Below, piece after piece: positions 1 through 5,841 of a stretch of 8,779 nucleotides of DNA; position 1 is the stretch's first letter; every line of letters begins with the position of its first letter. Made by a program: the position numbers and the translations under genes. The DNA comes from Bacteroidota bacterium (lineage in GTDB: Bacteria > Bacteroidota > Bacteroidia > Chitinophagales > Chitinophagaceae), in contig JAEWJV010000254.1 in NCBI GenBank assembly GCA_023386395.1, positions 1 through 8,779 on the forward strand, read 5' to 3'. The notes beneath the pieces were generated by a model. It saw only the letters and a program-made list of their open reading frames with translations. It searched no databases and was not told the origin of the DNA.

Positions 1-1
1 G

Positions 2-406
2 CCTTACTACGTGCGTTCTTCCATTTTAATTTATCATGTTGTTCGCTTAATGCATGCTTTCCATCTTCCCGAACTGGAAATGTATAAGCAACAATTGATT
101 GATGATGCTAAAAAAGAGTTTGATGCCTGCAATAATGTGATGGATAAAATTATTTTAAGCACATCTTTAATGCGGCTTGGTGTAAAAGAAGAATATTACA
201 TGCCGCCATTCACGGATATTGAAGCATTTGAAAAAAGCAACCAGCAGCAATTTATTTTTTTCCAGGCGAGAGCGGCTTTTTCTTATCCCACGCCATTCAA
301 GCAAATATTCCTCCACTGGAGTTATATTAATTATTATTTCTATTGCCCCGCTTATTATAAAACCTTATGGCTGGAAAATCTCGTGGAACAGGGAAAAGTA
401 AATTAA
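2..406 (+). CDS. Hypothetical protein, C-terminal part (5' end outside window)
   Basis: The reading frame is open to the left edge (first complete codons read P-Y-Y-V-R-S-S), so only the last 134 residues are visible. A GTG at base 11 could be taken as a start, but the frame continues upstream without a stop, and a truncated gene is the better reading. The visible part looks soluble and mainly helical. It is rich in Tyr, Phe and His and has no membrane segment or signal peptide. Segments such as YHVVRLMHAF and KIILSTSLMRLG have the look of paired helices in an alpha/alpha repeat protein; this is an impression only and I do not recognise the family. It ends in TAA, 54 bases before the sialidase gene. 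Nothing in the visible part suggests a function. Confidence 0.7.
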   Translation, partial: PYYVRSSILIYHVVRLMHAFHLPELEMYKQQLIDDAKKEFDACNNVMDKIILSTSLMRLGVKEEYYMPPFTDIEAFEKSNQQQFIFFQARAAFSYPTPFKQIFLHWSYINYYFYCPAYYKTLWLENLVEQGKVN

Positions 407-460
407 TGCAGATCGTGTATAAAAAGCAGTAATCGGGTTACTATTCAAACTAATTATCTA

Positions 461-1624
461 ATGAAACATTTATTTGCCTGCCTGTTTTTCTTTTGTTCAT
501 GCATACAAAGTTTTGCACAGCAAAAAGTGCCCGTTTTTGTGTCGGGAACAGAAGGGCATAAAAGCTATCGCATTCCTGCAATCATTGGTTTGCCGGATGG
601 AAAACTGCTGGCTTTTTGCGAAGGCCGGGTAAACGGCGCCGGCGATTTTGGCGACATTAATATTGTAATGAAGCAAAGCCATGATGGTGGCAAAACATGG
701 TCATCTTTGCAAACCATTGTAGATGCCGATACTTTGCAGTCAGGCAATCCCGCACCGGTTATTGATCTTACAGATCCTGACTATCCAAACGGCCGTATTT
801 TTTTGTTTTATAATACAGGCAATAATCATGAAGGCGAAGTGAGAAAAGGCAACGGGCTGCGGGAAGTTTGGTATAGAACTTCAACCGATAAGGGTAACAC
901 CTGGAGCGATGCAGTAAATATTACAACACAGGTGCATCGTCCCAAACAACCACAAGTAAACACTGCTTACAATTTTACTGAAGACTGGAGAAGTTATGCG
1001 AATACGCCTGGCCATGCCATGCAGTTTCAACACGGAAAATATAAAGGAAGGATTTTTGTGGCCGCCAATCATTCTGCAGGTGTACCCCAACAGCATTTTA
1101 CAGACTATGCTGCGCACGGGTTTTATACCGATGATCATGGTAAAACATTTCATTTGGGTGCAACAGTAAATTATCCCGGAAGCAATGAATCTATGGCGGT
1201 AGAATTAAGCGGTGATCAATTAATGATGAACAGCCGTAACCAGAGCGGAGACGTAAAAGCAAGAATTGTTTCTATAAGCAGTGGCGGTGGCGCAACATGG
1301 GATTCAACATACATTGATCAAATGCTCATTGATCCTGTAAACCAGGGAAGCATTTTAAATATCGGGACAAAAAAGGGCAAAAATATGATTGCCTTTTGCA
1401 ATGCTGCAGATATAAACCGAAGAGATAACCTTACGCTGCGCATCAGTTATAACGATGGCAAAACATGGAGTAAAACTATTGCAGTTGATAAAAGTGCTGC
1501 CAGCAGCAATAGAGATTTTACGGCTTATTCCGATTTGGTAAAACTCAATAAAAAAACAATTGGTGTATTGTATGAAAGGGATGGCTACAAAGAAATTGTT
1601 TTTACAGCAGTAAAATGGAAGTAA
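461..1624 (+). CDS. Secreted exo-alpha-sialidase (neuraminidase), GH33 type
   Basis: The 387-residue protein should release terminal sialic acids from glycans. Residues 1-19 form a signal peptide (Lys-His, a Leu/Phe/Cys-rich core, then SFA before Gln20), so it should reach the periplasm or beyond. The six-bladed sialidase propeller is supported by the YRIP motif (36-39) and Asp boxes at 73-80 (SHDGGKTW), 141-148 (STDKGNTW) and 329-336 (SYNDGKTW), with degenerate copies at 223-230 and 273-280. By motif alignment with human NEU2, the arginine triad is Arg37, Arg259 and Arg321, the acid/base is Asp62 (GDFGD), the nucleophile is Tyr356 (AYSDL) and its partner is Glu243 (NES). All are present, so the enzyme is probably active. 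It ends right after the last blade, with no carbohydrate-binding module and no type IX secretion tail. The ATG at 461 puts the signal peptide at the exact N-terminus. No sialate lyase or transporter gene lies nearby, so its role in nutrition is inferred. Confidence 0.93.
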   Translation: MKHLFACLFFFCSCIQSFAQQKVPVFVSGTEGHKSYRIPAIIGLPDGKLLAFCEGRVNGAGDFGDINIVMKQSHDGGKTWSSLQTIVDADTLQSGNPAPVIDLTDPDYPNGRIFLFYNTGNNHEGEVRKGNGLREVWYRTSTDKGNTWSDAVNITTQVHRPKQPQVNTAYNFTEDWRSYANTPGHAMQFQHGKYKGRIFVAANHSAGVPQQHFTDYAAHGFYTDDHGKTFHLGATVNYPGSNESMAVELSGDQLMMNSRNQSGDVKARIVSISSGGGATWDSTYIDQMLIDPVNQGSILNIGTKKGKNMIAFCNAADINRRDNLTLRISYNDGKTWSKTIAVDKSAASSNRDFTAYSDLVKLNKKTIGVLYERDGYKEIVFTAVKWK

Positions 1625-1793
1625 AAATTATACAAAGCAGGTTTACAAATGTGCATGAATGTAATTACAAAAGGATTTTATTACCGCTGCTGTTTTGTAT
1701 TCTGGCTTTTTCATTGCCAGCCAGAGAAAATGGTGAATGGTATGGCATACAGGGCTTGCAACATATCTGATGAAGTGATGCTTTTCAATTATA
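1625..1793. other. Spacer between sialidase and transporter genes
   Basis: 169 bases with no convincing gene. It holds a 7-bp inverted repeat (TCTGGCT at 1701-1707 and AGCCAGA at 1719-1725, 11-base loop). No T-run follows it on either strand, so it is not a convincing intrinsic terminator. I see no TAnnTTTG-type Bacteroidota promoter element here. A TATAAT-like string at about 1790 lies too close to the next start to serve that gene as a normal -10 element. Confidence 0.5.
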
Positions 1794-2699
1794 ATGATGC
1801 ATATTAATAAAAATTTTAGTTGGTTTGTTACAGGAATATTGTTTGCAGTTTTATGGGCATCAGCTTCAACTGCCACTAAGATCGGCCTTATGGCCGCGCA
1901 GCCTTTGGTAATTGCAGAAATGCGTTTTGCACTGGCTTCTACGCTCATGTTGTTTATTGCACATTTTATTTTAAAACAACGTTTGCCTGAAGAAAAAGAA
2001 TGGAAGCAATTGATGGTTTATGGCTTTTTAAACATCAGTGTATACCTGGGTTTGTATGTTATCGCCATGCAAAATGTTACAGCAGGTATAGGCGCCTTGG
2101 CTATTGCTTCGAATCCTGTGTTCATTAGCTTTCTTTCGGTATTTTTTTTAAAAAAGAAGTTACATTACTCTATTATTATTTCCATCATTGTTTGCACACT
2201 TGGTGTGGTATGCGCTTCATGGCCTTTAATGGGCGATGCTACCGTAAGTGTTGCAGGTTTGATAACGATGTTTCTAAGCATGTTATCATATTCCATTGGC
2301 GCTATTTATTTTTCATCCAGGCAATGGAACGGGCTTTCGCTGCTTACTATCAATGGCTGGCAAACTTTACTGGGAGGATTATTTTTATTACCTGTTACGG
2401 TTTTTTTCTATAAAAATTCAATGAATCATTTCAACAGCAACTTCTGGATGTCGGTATGCTGGCTGGCAATTCCCGTTTCTATTTTTGCCGTGCAGCTATG
2501 GTTACGTTTATTGCAATTGAATGCCGTTCGCGCAGGCTTGTGGCTGTTCCTTTGCCCGTTGTTTGGTTTCATCATTGCGGCATGGATACTAAAAGATGTT
2601 ATCAGTATTTATACAATTATTGGCGTTTTATTCGTAGTTATTGGTTTGCTTTTATCACGAATAAAGGTGACCCAGGATGAAGCACTGCCGGGTGATTAA
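1794..2699 (+). CDS. EamA/DMT-superfamily membrane transporter
   Basis: The 301-residue protein is an inner-membrane transporter of the drug/metabolite superfamily. It has ten hydrophobic segments at roughly 9-25, 38-59, 73-91, 97-119, 126-142, 153-174, 182-205, 217-239, 246-264 and 270-288. They form two EamA repeats of five helices. Helix 2 begins with the family-typical pattern EMRFALAS, and the first repeat ends in a short positive loop (KKK, 120-122). Length and helix number are normal for the family, whose members export amino acids, metabolites or drugs; the substrate cannot be read from sequence. The start is ATG at 1794 or the ATG directly after it. An in-frame TGA at 1776 excludes a longer form. 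It follows the sialidase by 169 bases and precedes the ebo cluster by 269, so co-transcription with either is possible but not shown. Confidence 0.92.
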   Translation: MMHINKNFSWFVTGILFAVLWASASTATKIGLMAAQPLVIAEMRFALASTLMLFIAHFILKQRLPEEKEWKQLMVYGFLNISVYLGLYVIAMQNVTAGIGALAIASNPVFISFLSVFFLKKKLHYSIIISIIVCTLGVVCASWPLMGDATVSVAGLITMFLSMLSYSIGAIYFSSRQWNGLSLLTINGWQTLLGGLFLLPVTVFFYKNSMNHFNSNFWMSVCWLAIPVSIFAVQLWLRLLQLNAVRAGLWLFLCPLFGFIIAAWILKDVISIYTIIGVLFVVIGLLLSRIKVTQDEALPGD

Positions 2700-2703
2700 A
2701 GCC

Positions 2704-2722
2704 AGGGTTGATAGCCTTTTTT
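2704..2722 (+). terminator. Weak intrinsic terminator candidate after the transporter gene
   Basis: A short hairpin starts five bases after the transporter stop. Bases 2704-2709 (AGGGTT) can pair with 2713-2718 (AGCCTT) around a three-base loop, using two G-U pairs, and lead into six T residues (2717-2722). Position and T-run fit a Rho-independent terminator. The stem is short and partly wobble-paired, so strength is doubtful. If real, it separates the transporter from the ebo cluster. Confidence 0.3.
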
Positions 2723-2907
2723 ACAAGTGCTTTTACCCATTGCTCTCCCCATGGGGCTGACGTGTGGATTATGCCTGAACCTGCTTTTACATAAATCGCA
2801 AGACTTTCCGCACAAACATTAAAACTATTGTATAAGTATGTTAAACTTTTTTTGCATGCGGTAAATCATAGCTGGTTTATTGTTTATTGTTTTATTTGCC
2901 TGCATGG

Positions 2908-2950
2908 GGCAGGATAGTTAAAAATAAAATTGAATTAGTTTTATCCTGCC
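2908..2950. promoter_or_regulatory. 9-bp inverted repeat before eboA (operator or leader hairpin candidate)
   Basis: GGCAGGATA at 2908-2916 is the exact reverse complement of TATCCTGCC at 2942-2950, with an AT-rich 25-base centre. The right arm ends 18 bases before the eboA start. The left arm can also pair with CCTGC at 2899-2903 (5 bp, 5-base loop), so two mutually exclusive hairpins are possible in RNA. The GC-rich arms stand out in an AT-rich spacer. This could be a DNA-binding site for a dimeric regulator or a leader hairpin; nothing shows which, and no regulator gene is adjacent. Confidence 0.4.
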
Positions 2951-2951
2951 G

Positions 2952-2970
2952 ATTTTAAATGATTTAAAAT
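2952..2970. repeat. AT-only inverted repeat overlapping the eboA start
   Basis: ATTTTAAAT (2952-2960) and ATTTAAAAT (2962-2970) are perfect inverted copies around a single G. The second copy runs into the eboA start codon at 2969. In an AT-rich spacer this may be chance, but as a hairpin it would cover the translation start. Confidence 0.3.
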
Positions 2971-3853
2971 GCATGTTTTTCAAGCAGAACGACTGAATGC
3001 TTTTCTTACAAGGATTATTGAACAGCAACTTGAACCGGCAGCCTGGCAATGGCTGCAGCAGCAATCTTTACCTGGCGGCGATATCGGACAGTTTAATAAG
3101 ACCTTTGTTTTAATTCCACGTAAAACGGGCAAGGCATATATACATATTTCAACGGAACAGTTAAACGCCTTGCAGCAAATACGGCCGGGGTTTTCAATAG
3201 ATGGATATAGCATTGACCGCCTGTGCAGGTTATGGCTCCTGCTGCAATTGGACAATACAAACGAAGATGCTTATATAAAAACAATAGAGAACCTGTTTTT
3301 TGCAGCAGAAGTAAATGAACTGGTAACATTGTATGGTGCATTACCTGTACTTGCTTATCCGCAAAAATGGGTAGCACGTTGTGCAGAAGGTATAAGAAGT
3401 AATATTGGTGCAGTGCTGGAAACAATTATCTGCGGTAATCCTTATCCTTCAGAATACTTAACTGAAGCAGCGTGGAACCAGTTAGTGCTGAAAGCTTTTT
3501 TTACGGAGAAGGATATTGACCGGATCATTGGCCTTGATGAAAGGGCTAATAAGGTATTGGCTGATACTTTATGCGATTATGCGCATGAACGTTGGGCAGC
3601 GTCGAGAACAGTGCATCCGCAGTTATGGCGTTGTGTGGCACCATTTATTGATGCAGCAAATTTTAGCGATATACAGAAAGTATTGGAAAGCAAAGACCCG
3701 GTTGAGCAAAAAGCTGCATTGCTTGCCTGTTATAACAGTAACTACGAACCGGCCAAAACATTGCTGCATCAATATCCTGAAATAGAGAATGCAATTGAAC
3801 CGGGCAAATTAAACTGGCATTCACTTGCAAAAGAAACAGCGATTGCTGTATAA
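2969..3853 (+). CDS. eboA: EboA, helical protein of the ebo metabolite cluster
   Basis: The 294-residue protein has the features of EboA: FNKTFVLIPRKTGK near residues 42-55, EAAWNQLVLKAFF at 166-178, DERAN at 190-194, YAHERWAASRTV at 204-215 and LWRCVAPF at 219-226. Its position directly before a TatD-like eboB confirms the call. It looks soluble and almost entirely helical, with no signal peptide, membrane segment or known catalytic motif. The C-terminal part (from about 205) resembles short helical repeats, including one on which damage tolerance or scaffolding could be based, but its biochemical function is unknown. The conserved Arg, His, Glu and Asp residues in the 166-215 block could form a binding site; that is inference. 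The ATG at 2969 is the first in frame near the family-typical N-terminus. It leads the cluster, 30 bases before eboB. No Shine-Dalgarno sequence is evident, as is common in Bacteroidota. Confidence 0.88.
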   Translation: MHVFQAERLNAFLTRIIEQQLEPAAWQWLQQQSLPGGDIGQFNKTFVLIPRKTGKAYIHISTEQLNALQQIRPGFSIDGYSIDRLCRLWLLLQLDNTNEDAYIKTIENLFFAAEVNELVTLYGALPVLAYPQKWVARCAEGIRSNIGAVLETIICGNPYPSEYLTEAAWNQLVLKAFFTEKDIDRIIGLDERANKVLADTLCDYAHERWAASRTVHPQLWRCVAPFIDAANFSDIQKVLESKDPVEQKAALLACYNSNYEPAKTLLHQYPEIENAIEPGKLNWHSLAKETAIAV

Positions 3854-3861
3854 AATATTCT

Positions 3862-3873
3862 TTAAAATTTTAA
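3862..3873. repeat. 12-bp AT palindrome between eboA and eboB
   Basis: TTAAAATTTTAA is a perfect palindrome within the 30-base eboA-eboB gap. It resembles the AT inverted repeat at the eboA start in composition, but such strings arise easily in AT-rich spacers. No role can be assigned. Confidence 0.25.
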
Positions 3874-3883
3874 TCAAGAAATT

Positions 3884-4870
3884 ATGTGTTGTAATGGAAA
3901 CCTGACAGAAAAAGAGCTGCAACCAAATAGTAATGATACCAGTTATCTTGATGCAATTAAAGGCATGCGTTTTTTTGATCCGCATGTGCACATGACTTCA
4001 CGCACTACAGATGATTACCAGGCAATGGCTGATGCCGGCGTGGCAGCGCTGATTGAGCCTGCTTTCTGGCTGGGGCAACCGCGCACTGCTGTTGGTACCT
4101 TCAGGGATTATTATAGCAGTTTGATAGGTTGGGAACGTTTTCGGTCATCGCAGTTTGGCATTAAACATTATTGTACCATCGGCCTTAATTCAAGGGAAGC
4201 TAATAACGAGGCGCTTGCTGAACAGGTGATGGAAATATTGCCTTTGTTTATTTATAAAGAAGGCGTAGTTGGCGTAGGTGAAATTGGTTTTGATGATCAA
4301 ACCGCGGCAGAGGAAAAATATTATCGCCTGCAACTGGAACTGGCGAAAGAAGCCAACCTGCCGGTACAGATCCATACACCGCACCGCGATAAGAAAAAAG
4401 GAACTACCCGGAGCATGGATATTGCATTGGAACATGGGCTTGACCCTTACATGGTAATTGTAGATCACAATAATGAGGAAACCGTAAAAGAGGTATTGGA
4501 TCGCGGTTTCTGGGCAGCATTCACCATTTATCCTTTCACTAAAATGGGTAATGAGCGCATGGTAGAACTTATTAAACAATACGGTAGTGAACGCATCATG
4601 GTGAATTCGGCGGCCGACTGGGGTATCAGCGATCCGCTGGCTGTGCCTAAAACGGCTGCCTTAATGAAAAAGCGCGGCATTAAAGATGAAGATATCTTCC
4701 TGGCAACATATAAAAATGCCATTACGGCTTTTGCGCAAAGCGGGCAAATTGATGAAGCAGATTTTAATGGCAGTAAAGAAATAGATCAAAGCCAGAAATT
4801 TAACGGTAACACTATTTTGCGTGGCGGCCAGCAACCACGCATAAACAAAAACGCTATCATTATTAAATAA
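3884..4870 (+). CDS. eboB: EboB, TatD-family metal-dependent hydrolase
   Basis: The 328-residue protein belongs to the TatD branch of the amidohydrolase-like TIM-barrel metal hydrolases. The metal ligands are visible in order: His34 and His36 (DPHVH, strand 1), Glu133 (GVGEIGFD), His164 (QIHTPH), His195 (VDHNNE) and Asp245 (NSAADWG). The set is complete, so hydrolytic activity, perhaps on a phosphodiester or related bond, is plausible; TatD itself is a nuclease, but the EboB substrate is unknown. It is longer than ordinary TatD (about 260 residues), with a polar N-terminal leader starting Met-Cys-Cys and a C-terminal tail after residue 290 rich in Asn, Gln and Lys. It looks cytoplasmic: no signal peptide or membrane segment. 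The ATG at 3884 follows eboA by 30 bases, and the stop lies 7 bases before the eboC start, so translation of eboB and eboC may be linked. Confidence 0.92.
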   Translation: MCCNGNLTEKELQPNSNDTSYLDAIKGMRFFDPHVHMTSRTTDDYQAMADAGVAALIEPAFWLGQPRTAVGTFRDYYSSLIGWERFRSSQFGIKHYCTIGLNSREANNEALAEQVMEILPLFIYKEGVVGVGEIGFDDQTAAEEKYYRLQLELAKEANLPVQIHTPHRDKKKGTTRSMDIALEHGLDPYMVIVDHNNEETVKEVLDRGFWAAFTIYPFTKMGNERMVELIKQYGSERIMVNSAADWGISDPLAVPKTAALMKKRGIKDEDIFLATYKNAITAFAQSGQIDEADFNGSKEIDQSQKFNGNTILRGGQQPRINKNAIIIK

Positions 4871-4872
4871 GG
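4869..4872 (+). promoter_or_regulatory. Possible ribosome binding site for the GTG start of eboC
   Basis: AAGG, overlapping the eboB stop, lies five bases before the GTG at 4878. A stronger AGAAGG (4881-4886) lies only three bases before the ATG at 4890, which is closer than usual. The two signals leave the eboC start undecided. Confidence 0.35.
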
Positions 4873-4877
4873 TTTTA

Positions 4878-5774
4878 GTGAGAAGGATAATGGGATTGCT
4901 CCGGTTAACAAGGCCGGCTAATGTTATTACTGCGGTTTCAGATATTCTTGCAGGCATTGCTATATCAGGGTATTTTTTAAATGCAGATGAACACTTATTG
5001 AAACCGGTAATTTTACTGATCATTTCAACAATGGGTTTATATGCCGGTGGTGTTGTTTTCAATGATGTGTTTGATGCAAAACTCGATGCAGTTGAACGCC
5101 CGGAACGGCCTATTCCTTCCGGTATTGTAAGTAAAAAAGTAGCAACGGTTTGGGGCGCATTATTATTAACCATAGGAATTATTGCAGCGGCAAATGTTCA
5201 TGAAAATGTTTATTCAATCTCTGCTGTTTTATCCGTTGCTATTGCAGCTTGTGCCCTGGTTTATGATAGATGGTGCAAGCATCATTTTATTGCAGGCCCG
5301 CTTACAATGGGCTTGTGCAGGGGCTTAAATTTATTGCTTGGTATCAGTATTATTTCCGTGGCCGTAAACACCTACTGGCTTTTGTGTTTAGCGCCTGTTG
5401 TTTATATAGCAGCCATAACCACGGTGAGCAGGGGGGAAGTGCATGGCGGCAATAAAACTAATTTATACCTTGCTGTTTGTTTGTACACATTGGTAGTTGC
5501 AACATTGCTTACGTTCAGTATAATACAACAACACTGGCAAACGGCTGTTTTTCTTATTGCCGGTTTTTGCGGTATGATTATGCCGCCGTTGATAAAAGCT
5601 ATTAAACAGCCTTCCGGCCCGTTAATTGGCAAAGCTGTAAAAGCCGGTGTGCTTGCATTAATATTAATGAATGCCGCATGGGCCGCTGCATTTGGACAAT
5701 TTTATCTTGCATGTATCATAGTTTTGTTATTGCCGCTTTCTATTTTGCTGGCGCGGCTGTTTGCAGTAACGTGA
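4878..5774 (+). CDS. eboC: EboC, UbiA-like membrane prenyltransferase
   Basis: The 298-residue integral membrane protein belongs to the UbiA family, which transfers prenyl groups from prenyl diphosphates to ring acceptors. About eight or nine hydrophobic helices span residues 14-295. The first Asp-rich motif is intact: N62-D63-V-F-D66-x3-D70-x3-R74-P-x-R77-P-I (62-78), the site that binds Mg2+-diphosphate. The place of the second Asp-rich motif reads R185-G-E187-V-H189-G-G-N-K193, with Glu and His instead of the usual Asp pair; I believe EboC proteins share this, and it may mean an unusual acceptor or metal use. The start is uncertain. GTG at 4878 has AAGG five bases before it, giving the longer form used here. 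ATG at 4890 (MGLLRLTRPAN) gives a typical UbiA N-terminus and may be the real one. It ends in TGA, 67 bases before the eboD start. Confidence 0.9.
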   Translation: MRRIMGLLRLTRPANVITAVSDILAGIAISGYFLNADEHLLKPVILLIISTMGLYAGGVVFNDVFDAKLDAVERPERPIPSGIVSKKVATVWGALLLTIGIIAAANVHENVYSISAVLSVAIAACALVYDRWCKHHFIAGPLTMGLCRGLNLLLGISIISVAVNTYWLLCLAPVVYIAAITTVSRGEVHGGNKTNLYLAVCLYTLVVATLLTFSIIQQHWQTAVFLIAGFCGMIMPPLIKAIKQPSGPLIGKAVKAGVLALILMNAAWAAAFGQFYLACIIVLLLPLSILLARLFAVT

Positions 5775-5841
5775 TAATAGCTGATGACAGCAGCAACCAT
5801 TGTCGTTTTTAGAATTGTATTGCTTAATTTATTTGTTTGAG

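Larger units (their letters stand above)
2700..2968. other. Intergenic region upstream of the ebo cluster
   Basis: This 269-base spacer is the largest in the window and the most likely place for the ebo promoter. It contains the weak hairpin at 2704-2722, a perfect 10-bp palindrome CCCCATGGGG at 2747-2756, the string CATGGGGC twice (2750-2757 and 2903-2910), a seven-T tract (2847-2853), and the inverted repeats described separately at 2899-2970. I looked for the Bacteroidota -7 element TAnnTTTG. The nearest match is TTTATTTG at 2891-2898, with one mismatch and no -33 element at the usual distance, so no promoter is called. The minus strand carries an open stretch without a start codon that may be chance (see findings). 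Confidence 0.5.

Noticed and set aside
11..406. Complete 131-residue gene starting at GTG 11
   Set aside because: The frame is open through the left edge and the GTG has no upstream context to judge, so a truncated longer gene is more likely.
1701..1725. Hairpin as a sialidase terminator
   Set aside because: The stem is 7 bp with an 11-base loop and no T-run follows on either strand, so it lacks the key terminator feature.
1643..1948. 101-codon minus-strand open frame over the start of the transporter gene
   Set aside because: It overlaps the well-supported transmembrane coding sequence antiparallel and its translation has no recognisable domain; it is a shadow of the real gene.
2747..2756. 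CCCCATGGGG palindrome as an operator
   Set aside because: A single 10-bp palindrome with no flanking symmetry and no adjacent regulator is too little evidence for a binding site.
2891..2898. TTTATTTG as a Bacteroidota -7 promoter element for eboA
   Set aside because: It mismatches TAnnTTTG at one key position, and no -33 element lies at the usual distance.
4661..5173. 170-codon minus-strand open frame across the eboB-eboC junction
   Set aside because: It runs antiparallel to two strongly supported genes and shows no family motif.
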